Positions 1 through 9,629 of a stretch of DNA of 64,000 bases are shown piece after piece (within the stretch, counting starts at the first letter, position 1; each line of letters opens with the position of its first letter). The stretch covers positions 11,780,001 through 11,844,000 of the forward strand of contig NZ_CP022098.1 of NCBI RefSeq assembly GCF_002305875.1, written 5' to 3'. The translations under genes and the position numbers were made by a program. This stretch comes from Cystobacter fuscus. Lineage in GTDB: Bacteria > Myxococcota > Myxococcia > Myxococcales > Myxococcaceae. Under the pieces are notes generated by a model, which saw only the letters and a program-made list of their open reading frames with translations, was not told the DNA's origin and did not search any database.

Positions 1-110
1 TCCCCCCGGTTCGCCCGTTGACAGTCCCGAGCGGTGCCCGCTCACGCGCCGGGCGGGCGTGCGCGCCGGCTTTATTCTCCGCCTCCTCCACGGACCACAG
101 GAGCGGACAC

Positions 111-785
111 ATGGCGAAGCAAGCGAAGCTGACCACGGCGGATGGCGCGGAAGTCGCGGGCTACTTGAAGGCGGCCGAGGAAAGTACCAGCCGGGGAGCG
201 GTCATCCTCATCCATGAGTTCTGGGGCCTCACGGACCAGGTGCGCGGCATGGCGGATCGTCTGGCGCGCGAGGGCTTCACCGTGTTTGCGCAGGATCTCT
301 ACGGCGGCAAGGTGACGAAGGATCCCGCCGAGGCCACCAGGCTGATGAACGCCCTGGACATGAAGCGGGCCGCCCAGGAGATCTCCCACGCGGCGGAGGC
401 CCTGCGCCATCGTGCTCCCGGAACCAAGGTGGCGGTGCTCGGCTTCTGCATGGGCGGCGCCCTGACGCTCGCGGCCGCGGCGACGGATGGGCAGCTCGCC
501 GCCGCCATCCCCTTCTATGGGATTCCCCCCGAGTCGGTCGCCGACGTGAAGAAGATCCGCTGCCCGGTGCAGGGGCACTTCGCCAACCACGATGACTGGT
601 GCTCGCCAGACCGGGTGAACGCGCTGGAGAAGACGTTGAAGGGCGCGGGCATCCCCGCCGAGCTCCACCGCTACGACGCGAGCCACGCCTTCTGCAACGA
701 GCAGCGGCCCGAGGTCTACTCGCCCAAGAACGCCGAGCTGGCCTGGAAACGGTCCGTGGAATTCCTCCGCGCCCACCTGGGCTGA
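111..785 (+). CDS. Dienelactone hydrolase family protein
   Basis: A 224-residue alpha/beta hydrolase of the dienelactone hydrolase family, probably cytoplasmic, acting on lactone or ester bonds; the substrate cannot be read from the sequence. The nucleophile sits in G-F-C-M-G (Cys113), as is usual for this family, which uses Cys rather than Ser. Asp161 or Asp162 (in NHDDWCSPD) and His192 (in SHAFCNEQRP) complete the likely triad. The early HEFWG segment is also typical. I chose ATG at 111 because AGGAG lies 9 nt upstream; the frame is open further upstream but without family similarity. Length is normal for the family. Confidence 0.9.
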   Translation: MAKQAKLTTADGAEVAGYLKAAEESTSRGAVILIHEFWGLTDQVRGMADRLAREGFTVFAQDLYGGKVTKDPAEATRLMNALDMKRAAQEISHAAEALRHRAPGTKVAVLGFCMGGALTLAAAATDGQLAAAIPFYGIPPESVADVKKIRCPVQGHFANHDDWCSPDRVNALEKTLKGAGIPAELHRYDASHAFCNEQRPEVYSPKNAELAWKRSVEFLRAHLG

Positions 786-956
786 GCGGCTCATGGCCCA
801 CAGGCTCCAGCCAGGCGGACATGGGCCGGCTGGAGCGCACGCAGGGCCTCCAACACGGCTCCAGCCGCTGTGCCCTTCCCGGGATGCTGTCCCATCTTCA
901 ACTGGGCAGGTCGCACGTCGGGGGACTCCGCCCCCAACGGCCTCGGGAGGAAACGC

Positions 957-1472
957 ATGTCCGACATCATCGATCCCAAGGGCTCCGTCCCCGTGAATCC
1001 ACGCTCCGACGTCTTCGTGGACCAGACGCGCGGGCAAGAGTTGGAAGGAAGCCAGGTGCGTGCCGCCGCCTTCTCCCTCGACGATGGACCCGTGCTGGTG
1101 CGCTCCGGCGATCTCACGCTCAAGAACCGGGGCCTCATCATCGGCACGCTCACCATGGTGACCGTCAGCCTCATCACCTTCTGGATGCCCGGACTCGGCT
1201 CCCTCATGGCCGGCTTCTTCGGAGGCTTCTTCGCCAAGCGCTGGAAGCGCTCCTTCATCGCGGCCGCCCTCGCCTCGGTGGCGGTCCCCCTGATCCTCCG
1301 CTTCCTCGACCTCATGAGGCCCGTGCAGGGGCTCCACGACCTGTATGGCATTGGAATGGTGAACTGGACGATCCTGCACATCGTCAGCCTGTTCATCGGC
1401 ACGGCCATCGGCGTGTACTCGTGCCCCCTGGTGGAGCGCAGCGGCGGTCTGCGGCAGGAACTCCCCGAATAG
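957..1472 (+). CDS. Small multi-pass membrane protein
   Basis: A 171-residue protein of unknown function. Residues about 55-110 form two or three hydrophobic segments (starting GLIIGTLTMVTVSLITFW), with a Gly-rich GFFGGFF turn and a KRWKR positive patch between them, and a further segment near residue 140 (HIVSLFIGTAIGVYS). The first 50 residues are polar and probably cytoplasmic. ATG at 957 follows a GGGAGG ribosome-binding site with 7-8 nt spacing. It lies 171 nt after the hydrolase gene on the same strand, so co-transcription is possible but not shown. No family was recognised. Confidence 0.75.
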   Translation: MSDIIDPKGSVPVNPRSDVFVDQTRGQELEGSQVRAAAFSLDDGPVLVRSGDLTLKNRGLIIGTLTMVTVSLITFWMPGLGSLMAGFFGGFFAKRWKRSFIAAALASVAVPLILRFLDLMRPVQGLHDLYGIGMVNWTILHIVSLFIGTAIGVYSCPLVERSGGLRQELPE

Positions 1473-1583
1473 CCTCCATGCGGCACCCGCGCCCGGCCGT
1501 GGGTGCCGCTCCTCGGGTGGCGAATCACATCTGGCCCGGAATCGCCGCAGCACCCGCCCCCGCGCGGGTTCTAGGATGCGCCT

Positions 1584-2762
1584 GTGAGCACACCCCGCCT
1601 CGAGGCCGCCCTCGCCCTCGCCACTTCCGTCGCCCAGCAGGGCCCCCATTCGACGCCGCCCGACGGGAAACCCCGCCTCCACCACTTCGCCATCGGCGAT
1701 CCCCAGGCGGACATCACCCGCTTCCTCGCCGTGCTGGATCGGCATGGGTTGCTCGGCATGGACGGCCGCCTGCTCCCTGAAGTCCAGCTCATCTCGGTGG
1801 GAGATCACTTCGACTGGGGCAAGTCCACCGAGCGCGACGCCGTGGCCACGAGCGCCCTCCGGCTGATCGCGTGGATGGCCGCGCACCCGGCGGATCAAGC
1901 GGTGCTTCTGCTGGGCAACCACGACCTGGGCCGAGTGGGCGAGCTGGCCGGCTTCACCGACGCGCGCTTCGCCGCCGCCCAGGAGGAAGCGGACGGCATC
2001 TACCGGGGAGGTGACGTCGACGAGGCGCGGGAGCGCGACTTCCTCGCCCGCCACCCCGAGCTCCCCAACGTCGAGCTGGTGGCACGCGACTTCGGCACCT
2101 TCCGTGAGGAGCAACGCCGCTGGGTCGACTACCTGTTGCGCGCCCGGCGCTTCCGGGTGGCCCATGCCGCGGCGGAGCGGATGCTCGTCCTGCACGCGGG
2201 AGTGACTCGCGAGGATCTGCACGCGGTGGGGATGTCCGAATCCCTCCACTCGCACGCCCCCACCGTGGTGGAGACCCTCAACCAGGCGCTCGACTCCGCC
2301 GTGGCCGCCTGGACGCGGGGACCCTTGCACATCCCCGGGCTGTACCGGCCCGGCGACGCCACGTACGGCGAGGGCCGGGGCATCTTCTACCACCGTCCAA
2401 GTCTGAGCCCCGAGGACACCCTCCACCGCGACGCCACCCCGCGCCGACGCTTCGATCCCCGCCGACTGCCCCTCGGCCTCACCCAGGTCGTGGGCCACAC
2501 CCGGGACAAGCGCTGCCGGGAGTTGCTCGTGCTGCCTCACGACCCCTCCCATGACGGCGTGCTGCGCTACCTCGTCACCGATGGCACCACCATCGACTAC
2601 CGACCCGGCACACCGCGCGCCTCCCACCCGGGCGAGGCCGTGCTCCTCTTCACCGATGGGGGAATGCGTGAGTCGCCGTTGGAGTCCTTCCAGCTACTCG
2701 ACCTCGATACCCGGGGTCCAGCAACGCCCATGCAGGGCACCGCACGGGGAGAGGTGCAATGA
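1584..2762 (+). CDS. Calcineurin-like metallophosphoesterase
   Basis: A 392-residue metallophosphoesterase, probably acting on phosphomono- or diesters with a two-metal centre. The motifs are in order: GDPQAD (residues 38-43), GDHFDWG (73-79), GNHD (111-114), LHAGVT about residue 207, and GHTR near the C-terminus. These match the GDxHG / GDxxDRG / GNHE / H / GH pattern of the superfamily, with Gln-Ala replacing the usual His-Gly of the first motif. The start is GTG at 1584. The stop overlaps the next gene by an ATGA, so it is translationally coupled to the lipoprotein that follows. Confidence 0.85.
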   Translation: MSTPRLEAALALATSVAQQGPHSTPPDGKPRLHHFAIGDPQADITRFLAVLDRHGLLGMDGRLLPEVQLISVGDHFDWGKSTERDAVATSALRLIAWMAAHPADQAVLLLGNHDLGRVGELAGFTDARFAAAQEEADGIYRGGDVDEARERDFLARHPELPNVELVARDFGTFREEQRRWVDYLLRARRFRVAHAAAERMLVLHAGVTREDLHAVGMSESLHSHAPTVVETLNQALDSAVAAWTRGPLHIPGLYRPGDATYGEGRGIFYHRPSLSPEDTLHRDATPRRRFDPRRLPLGLTQVVGHTRDKRCRELLVLPHDPSHDGVLRYLVTDGTTIDYRPGTPRASHPGEAVLLFTDGGMRESPLESFQLLDLDTRGPATPMQGTARGEVQ

Positions 2763-4144
2763 CGAGGGTCTGGCGGAAATCGATGCTGGTGCTCCTGGGG
2801 CTGCTGGGTCTCGGCGGATGCGCGGGGCCCTCCCGGACACAGAAGTCCTCTGCTCTCGAGGACGCCCGGCGCGCCGAGGAACGTCTCGCGGAGCAGGTAG
2901 AACTCCAGGAGTCCTCCGCCGACGAGGACGAGCGGACGGAGCGGGAGTCCTTCGCCCAGAAGGCCATCGCGGCCCTGCGCGAGGCCGGCGAGACGCGGCC
3001 CATCCGCTACGACGCCGAGGGCTTCCTGTTGGAGCTCGGGGACAAGGACCCGAGCACGGTGTTCCTCGGCAACTTCTTCGACGAGTACCGCGCCACGCCA
3101 CCCGAGCAGCGCCACGAGGTGCTCGGCCGCCTCACCCACGTGCGCTCGCCGCCCACGATGCCAGAAGCCTTCGCCGACGTCAGACCCCACCTGATGCCCG
3201 TGGTGCGCGGCCGCGCCTTCTTCGAGCGGCTCCGGCTGGAGGTGAAGGGGCGGAAGGATCTCTCCACCCTCCTGTCCTGGAAGCCCCTGGGCGGATTTCT
3301 CGGCGTGGGCCTGGCCTTCGATGGTCCGGACACCTTGCGCTACCTCGGCCCGGACGAGCTGCGGCGCTGGGGCGTCTCCTTCGAGGAGGCACTGACGCTC
3401 GCGCTGGAGAATCTGCGCCAGCGCAGCCCCGAGTCCCTCGAACGACTCGCCCCCGGCACCTGCCAGGCGCCCTGGCAGGACACGTACGCGGCCTCGCGCC
3501 TGCTGCTCGAGGAGGTGGTGCGCCGCTGCCCGGTGCGCGGAGAGCCGGTGGTGCTCGTGCCACACCGCGACCTGCTGCTCATCACGGGCTCCGACGACGA
3601 GGATGGATTGAGCCGGGTGGCGCGCATGTCCCTGGACGCCCTGCTGGCCCCTCGCGCCCAGGATGGACGCGCCCTGCGCCTGACGTCCGGAACGTGGGTG
3701 CCCTTCATGCCCGAGCGGCTCAGCAATGCCTGGAAGGACTTCCGCCAGCTCGAGCTCTTCACCCAGGCCCGGGACTACGACGAGCAGACCCAGCAGCTCG
3801 ACAAGCACTACCAGGGCACGGGTGAGGACGTCTTCGTGGCCGCCTTCACGCCCTACCAGGACGAGCACGGGCGGAGCCTCAGCTACGCCGTCTGGCAGAA
3901 GGGCATGACCACCCTGCTGCCCCGCGCCGAGCTGATCTTCTTCGTGGACCCCGCCCAGGGAGAGCGGGCCGCACCCGTGGGAGTCGCGCGGTGGGAGGAC
4001 GTGGCGAAGGTGACCGGCGCACTGGGCACCCCGGTCGAGGGGCTCTATCCAGAGCGCTACCGCGTCCGCGACTTCCCCTCCGACGAGCAGCTCGCCCGGT
4101 GGCGTGGAGACCCGGGCGACCTCTTCGACGAGAACGAGCGCTGA
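2759..4144 (+). CDS. Hypothetical lipoprotein
   Basis: A 461-residue exported lipoprotein. The N-terminus has a basic region, a Leu-rich core and a lipobox ending LGGC, followed by a charged helical stretch rich in Glu and Arg (about residues 30-75). The central part, with a segment reading VVLVPHRDLLLITGSDDEDG, weakly recalls DUF1444 (YtpQ-like) proteins, but this is only an impression. It is coupled to the phosphoesterase by a 4-nt overlap (ATGA), so the pair is probably one operon. Function is unknown. Confidence 0.75.
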   Translation: MTRVWRKSMLVLLGLLGLGGCAGPSRTQKSSALEDARRAEERLAEQVELQESSADEDERTERESFAQKAIAALREAGETRPIRYDAEGFLLELGDKDPSTVFLGNFFDEYRATPPEQRHEVLGRLTHVRSPPTMPEAFADVRPHLMPVVRGRAFFERLRLEVKGRKDLSTLLSWKPLGGFLGVGLAFDGPDTLRYLGPDELRRWGVSFEEALTLALENLRQRSPESLERLAPGTCQAPWQDTYAASRLLLEEVVRRCPVRGEPVVLVPHRDLLLITGSDDEDGLSRVARMSLDALLAPRAQDGRALRLTSGTWVPFMPERLSNAWKDFRQLELFTQARDYDEQTQQLDKHYQGTGEDVFVAAFTPYQDEHGRSLSYAVWQKGMTTLLPRAELIFFVDPAQGERAAPVGVARWEDVAKVTGALGTPVEGLYPERYRVRDFPSDEQLARWRGDPGDLFDENER

Positions 4145-4161
4145 CGGCGCGAGGGCGGCAA

Positions 4162-5520
4162 CTACGGCGCGCGCTGCCCCTTCACCTCGGCCAGCTTCTT
4201 CTCCAGCGAGGCCACCGTGCGCGGCGAGGCCTGCACCGAGGAGAGTGACTTCGCATAGGCGAGCGCGTCCTCCAGCGTCCGGGCCGCCTCGTCGCGCTCT
4301 CCCCGGGCGAGGTGGATCTCCGCCCGCTCCGAGAGCACCCGCAGCCGCCGGCCTCCCTGCACCTTCGCCAGGGCCCGGGTGCTCGCGGCCAGCGCATCGT
4401 CCAGCCGGTTCAACCGCCGGTAGAGATTGGCCAGGCGCGCGGGCGGGTTGTAGTCATTGGGGAGATCCCGCTCACTCTGCTCGATGGTCGGCACCGCGCG
4501 CATCGGATCATCCAGCACCAACGCCGCCGACATGCGGTGCGAGTCGAACACGGAGCGCGCATCGGGCGTGGGCGCGCGGGCGGCCTCGCCCTCGAGGAAC
4601 GACAGCCACTGTCCGGCGAGCGCCTTCGCCCCGGCCTCATCCCCCACGTGCTTGCGCGCCTCGACGAGCAGCTCGTACACCCCCGAGCGGTCATCCGCCG
4701 GCATCGCGAGCTCCGGAGACAGTGCCTGACGCCCCTTCTCCTCCAGCGCGGCCGTCAGCTCCTTGGCTCCCGGAGTCTCCGGTGGCACCTGGAGGGCACA
4801 CGACAGGCCCAGGCCCGCGGCGTTCGCCCACGAGGCCGACGGGGGCACCTTGGGCAGTTCCGCCAGCGCCGTGCGCGCGCACGCCTCATGACGTTTCGCG
4901 CCGTACTGCGCGACGAGGAGCGACTCCAACGCGCGCCCACGACGGGACCAGTCCGCGGGGGCCTCGGCGAGCGCCTGGGCGAGCACGTCCGCCGCCTCGG
5001 CCGATTTGCCCTCGCCATAGAGCGCGTCGCCTCGGGCGAGCAGGGCCTCGGGCCCCTGGGCCGCGCCCCGGTACGCGCGCTCCCCATCCTCGAAGAGCTT
5101 CTCCAACTGCGCCACGGTGGCGCTGCCCGCGAAGCGCACGAGCGCCTTCTCCTCCTTGGGATCGAGGATGAAGAAGGTGGGCCAGAACTCCACGGGGTAC
5201 TTCTCCAGGAAGGCCGCGCTGGAGGGCAGATCCGTGTCCACCTCGAGCCAGACGAAGCGGCCCGCATGCCGCGCGAGCGCCGCGTCCGTGAAGACATAGG
5301 CTCGCATCGAGCGACAGGTGTGACACCACGGAGCCCAGGTATCGACGAACAGGGGCAGACCTCGCTCCCTGGCCTCCGCGAGGGCGCGTGGGTAATCATT
5401 CTCGATGAACGGCAAGGCACCTGAGGCGTGCGCGGCGGGTGGCTCGGACACGGACGCACTTCGCTCCGTGGCGCACCCCCACACCCCGACGGCGAGCAGA
5501 CAGAAGATGGGCAGTCGCAT
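4162..5520 (-). CDS. Thioredoxin-fold lipoprotein with TPR-like tail
   Basis: A 452-residue lipoprotein (lipobox VWGC, Cys16) with a thioredoxin-like domain at about residues 35-145. The redox motif is W-C-H-T-C (Cys66/Cys69), followed by the cis-Pro region WPTFF. The order resembles DsbD-gamma or thioredoxin-7 domains that handle disulfides in the periplasm. The C-terminal two thirds are Ala/Leu-rich helical hairpins (for example residues about 360-430) that look like TPR repeats, probably for protein contacts. It is convergent with the upstream lipoprotein gene (17-nt gap) and divergent from the response regulator. Confidence 0.85.
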   Translation of the reverse strand: MRLPIFCLLAVGVWGCATERSASVSEPPAAHASGALPFIENDYPRALAEARERGLPLFVDTWAPWCHTCRSMRAYVFTDAALARHAGRFVWLEVDTDLPSSAAFLEKYPVEFWPTFFILDPKEEKALVRFAGSATVAQLEKLFEDGERAYRGAAQGPEALLARGDALYGEGKSAEAADVLAQALAEAPADWSRRGRALESLLVAQYGAKRHEACARTALAELPKVPPSASWANAAGLGLSCALQVPPETPGAKELTAALEEKGRQALSPELAMPADDRSGVYELLVEARKHVGDEAGAKALAGQWLSFLEGEAARAPTPDARSVFDSHRMSAALVLDDPMRAVPTIEQSERDLPNDYNPPARLANLYRRLNRLDDALAASTRALAKVQGGRRLRVLSERAEIHLARGERDEAARTLEDALAYAKSLSSVQASPRTVASLEKKLAEVKGQRAP

Positions 5521-5717
5521 GGGCCCGGCACCCTAGCCTGGAGCCGAGCGAGGGAGGAAGCAGAGGGGCCGCGTCCCGTTCACCCGCCGCTCCCCGTGCC
5601 CACCTTGGAGGGCAGCGACCGTGGCCATCCCCCGTGAGCACGGTGGTAGGCTGGATGCGCGCAACCCACCCGGCGAGGGGACCCTCTTCACTCTCTTCCC
5701 GCCCCCATGAGGGACCT

Positions 5718-7085
<1,368 letters not shown>

Positions 7086-7145
7086 TCCCGCCGCGCCGCT
7101 TTCCATGGGCATCCCGCCCGGCGCGTGCTGTCCTCCGGGAACTGG

Positions 7146-8924
7146 ATGAACGACCTCGCTCCCCTGCGCACCGCGCTCGAGTCCGCCCTCTCCCTCCTTC
7201 CCTCCCCCGAGCACTTCGTCGAAGAGGGCGACGCGGACACCGCCCGCCGCCTCCATGAGCGGCTGAGGCGCGATCTGCTGCCCCGCCTGGGAGGCACGGA
7301 CGCGCCCCTCTTGCTCGTGGCCATCGCCGGACCGAACAACGTGGGCAAGTCCACGCTCTTCAACGCGCTGGTGGGCACGCCCCTGTCCCCGGCCCGGCCC
7401 GAGGGTGGCCTCACCAAGCAGTGTCTCGCCGCCGCGCACCCGGACACCTGGACGGGCGCGCTCCGGGACTTCCTCACGCGCCGCTACGACATCGTCCTCG
7501 TGGCGCCGGGCGAGACGGCTCCGGTGGATCAGCCAGGGCCGGCGGGGCGGCTCTACCTCGTCCTCGCCGATGCCGTGCCCCGCGGGCTCGTGGTGATGGA
7601 CACACCGGACTTCGACAGCGTCTACCGCGACAACCGCGAGCGCGCCGAGGCGCTGCTGGTCACCGTGGACGTGCTCGTCTTCGTCGTCAGCCGGCAGACG
7701 TACCAGAACGCCGCCCTGGTGGACTTCCTGCGCACGGCGGTGGGCCACGGGCACCCCTACCTCCTCGTCTACAACGAGGCCACCCGCGAGGAGACGGCCC
7801 GGGGCCACCTGGAGAAGCTGGCCGCGGACGTGGGCCACCCCGCCCTGGCGCGCTACCTCGCGCCCCACCAGCCCGAGGTGGAGGCCGGCGAGAAGCCACT
7901 CGCGACGCACCCGCTCGACGGGGGCCCCTCGCTGTCCGCGCTCCTGGGAAAGCCCGAGCACACCCGCGCCCTCAAGGCCCGTGCCCTGGAGGCCTCGCTC
8001 CGGGACGCACGCGCGGACATGGAACGGCTGGCCGAGGCCTCCACCCGGGCCGCGCGGGAGCCCGAACGGTTGCGGCGGCGGCTGCGCCACGAGCTGCTGG
8101 GGGTGGGCCGGGCCGCGGCGCTCAAGGCGGTGCCCGCGGATGTGCTGGTGGAGGCCTTCCGCGACGAGCTCGACGCGCGCAGCGCCTTCCACCGCTACGT
8201 ACGCCTGCCCTTCCGGGGCCTGGCCACGGCCCTCACGTTCCTCTCGCGCCAGGTGCGCCGCTCGTTCACCGGCCCCGAGCCCACCACCGCCCCGGTGGCG
8301 CAGGCGACCGAGGACACCCTGCGCGATGGCGTGCGCCGGCTGGTGGAGGGCCTCGCCCCGGAGGTGGCCGCCTGGAGGGGAGAGGCCGCCACGCGCGAGC
8401 TGCTCGCCCAGACCCTTGGCCCCGCGACCCTCGCGCGCCTGGACGAGCCGCTGGACGTCGAGGGACTCCAGTCCCGACCCGAGGAGCGCGAGGGCCTTTA
8501 CGGCTTCTGCCGTGGGCTGGTGGCCCAGGAACTCCACGGCGGCGCGCGTGAGGAGATGCTGCAGACGCTCGCCACGCTCGTCTACTCGGTGCCTTCGGGA
8601 GCCGCCGCCGCGGTGACGGTGGCCACGGGGGGCCTCGGCCACGATGCGGTCATCTGGGCCGGCACGCTCCTGTCAACCCCCCTTCTGGAGCGTTTCGTGG
8701 ATTTGCTGGGCGCGGACCTGCGCGAACGCGTCACCCAGCGCTGGGCCGACTCCCATGGCGCCCTCCTCGCCCAGGCCCTGGAACAACGCTTCTTCGCACC
8801 GCTCCTGGGCGCCCTGGACACCCAGGTGGCCGGGTGGGAACGCACCGCGACAACCCTGTCCGAGACAACCTCGCGAATCTCGTTCACAAGAGGAGTCGTG
8901 TCAGACCCCTCCCGCATGATGTAG
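7146..8924 (+). CDS. Dynamin-like GTPase
   Basis: A 592-residue GTPase. G1 is GPNNVGKS (residues 62-69), a Thr-containing switch region follows (GGLTKQC), G3 is DTPD (152-155), and G4 is a degenerate NEAT (210-213) in place of NKxD. After the G domain there is a long Arg/Ala/Glu-rich helical region and a hydrophobic hairpin near residues 475-520 that could insert into a membrane. This layout is that of bacterial dynamin-like proteins, which remodel membranes. I chose ATG 7146 because CGGGAA lies 5-6 nt upstream; GTG 7125 in the same frame is an alternative. A paralogue is encoded at 24184-25878. Confidence 0.85.
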   Translation: MNDLAPLRTALESALSLLPSPEHFVEEGDADTARRLHERLRRDLLPRLGGTDAPLLLVAIAGPNNVGKSTLFNALVGTPLSPARPEGGLTKQCLAAAHPDTWTGALRDFLTRRYDIVLVAPGETAPVDQPGPAGRLYLVLADAVPRGLVVMDTPDFDSVYRDNRERAEALLVTVDVLVFVVSRQTYQNAALVDFLRTAVGHGHPYLLVYNEATREETARGHLEKLAADVGHPALARYLAPHQPEVEAGEKPLATHPLDGGPSLSALLGKPEHTRALKARALEASLRDARADMERLAEASTRAAREPERLRRRLRHELLGVGRAAALKAVPADVLVEAFRDELDARSAFHRYVRLPFRGLATALTFLSRQVRRSFTGPEPTTAPVAQATEDTLRDGVRRLVEGLAPEVAAWRGEAATRELLAQTLGPATLARLDEPLDVEGLQSRPEEREGLYGFCRGLVAQELHGGAREEMLQTLATLVYSVPSGAAAAVTVATGGLGHDAVIWAGTLLSTPLLERFVDLLGADLRERVTQRWADSHGALLAQALEQRFFAPLLGALDTQVAGWERTATTLSETTSRISFTRGVVSDPSRMM

Positions 8925-9106
8925 TTCACCGCGACACGCGGAACACGAGGTGAGTGGGATTTCGTCGTACATGGGTTCAAATCTGGCTCGGTGCGGAGTA
9001 GGAATGCGGGTTGGGAACAGCGAAGTGGGGATGGGCGAGGGGGTTCGGGGTGACTTCGGAGATAGGGTCGAGGAAATGACCTTTGCAGTCCTGTTCCAAC
9101 AACCTG

Positions 9107-9117
9107 ATACGTCGTAT
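9107..9117. promoter_or_regulatory. Palindrome upstream of XRE gene
   Basis: ATACG-T-CGTAT is an 11-nt perfect palindrome with a single central base, 35 nt before the XRE start codon. It has the same 5-1-5 geometry as the CTACA-N-TGTAG site beside it but a different sequence. It could be a second operator or part of the promoter. Confidence 0.4.
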
Positions 9118-9126
9118 TCCGCCGTG

Positions 9127-9139
9127 CCTACACTGTAGG
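9127..9139. promoter_or_regulatory. Candidate XRE operator 1 (autoregulation)
   Basis: CCTACA-C-TGTAGG is a perfect 13-nt palindrome ending 13 nt before the ATG of the XRE-family gene. Its core CTACA-N-TGTAG recurs as the exact reverse complement upstream of traA (9570-9580). The halves contain a TACACT that resembles a -10 box, so binding could block RNA polymerase. That this is the operator of the XRE protein is inferred from the duplication and position. Confidence 0.6.
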
Positions 9140-9151
9140 GTGGGTTCAGGT

Positions 9152-9514
9152 ATGGATAAGAAATTGGCGAAGACGATTGGGGAGGCCGCGCGTTCGGCCC
9201 GTCTGCGTGCGCAACTCACCCAGGCGGATGTAGCGGAGATGGTGGACCTGGTGACGGAGGTGTACGGACGCATCGAGCGCGGCGGCATGGTGCCGAGCGT
9301 GCCGACCTTGTTGAGGCTGTGCCGGGCGCTGCGGATCTCCGCGGACGAGTTGCTGGGGCTATCGGGTCCCGACGGAGCGCTCAAGCTGAGCGAGCCGCCC
9401 AACGAGCAGGGCGAGAAGCCCGAGGTGCGGGCGGTGCTGAGGGTGTTGCGCCAGCTGGACTCCGGGCAGATCAAGCTGCTGGGACGGCTCGCGGTGGCAC
9501 TCAAGAAGGAGTAG
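9152..9514 (+). CDS. XRE-family transcriptional regulator
   Basis: A 120-residue DNA-binding protein with a Cro/cI-type helix-turn-helix at about residues 8-66 (segment LTQADVAEMVDLVTEVYGRI, then LLRLCRALRISADELLGL). The remaining 50 residues are a charged tail (PNEQGEKPEVRAVLRVLRQL) that may form a helix for dimerisation. ATG 9152 is the only start that leaves a complete XRE fold without extra residues. It lies directly upstream of traA-traB on the same strand and is flanked by two copies of one palindrome, which makes it the obvious candidate regulator of itself and of traAB. Confidence 0.9.
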   Translation: MDKKLAKTIGEAARSARLRAQLTQADVAEMVDLVTEVYGRIERGGMVPSVPTLLRLCRALRISADELLGLSGPDGALKLSEPPNEQGEKPEVRAVLRVLRQLDSGQIKLLGRLAVALKKE

Positions 9515-9569
9515 AGCGTCCACGAGTGAGAGGTGGGATCGTATGCCCGGTAGGCGTCCGTGCCCCCTT

Positions 9570-9580
9570 CTACAGTGTAG
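9570..9580. promoter_or_regulatory. Candidate XRE operator 2, upstream of traA
   Basis: CTACA-G-TGTAG is an 11-nt palindrome about 50 nt before the chosen traA start. It is the exact reverse complement of the core of the site before the XRE gene. TACAGT within it could act as a -10 box. If translation began at ATG 9543 this site would lie inside the coding region, which is one reason for choosing the later start. Confidence 0.6.
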
Positions 9581-9629
9581 CCCGGGGCATTGCTTGACCG
9601 GGGAGGTTGGCCGGGGAATTCTGCGCCCC

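Noticed and set aside
72-2627. An 851-codon open frame on the minus strand over the first three genes
   Set aside because: It is Gly/Ala/Arg-rich antisense of real genes and has no family match, signal or ribosome-binding site; long antisense frames are usual at this GC content.
8975-9000. GGTTCAAATC resembling a tRNA T-arm
   Set aside because: The flanking five bases do not pair and no acceptor, D or anticodon arm is found.
9543-9629. Translation of TraA from ATG 9543
   Set aside because: This would place 29 residues before the signal peptide and put the operator palindrome inside the gene.
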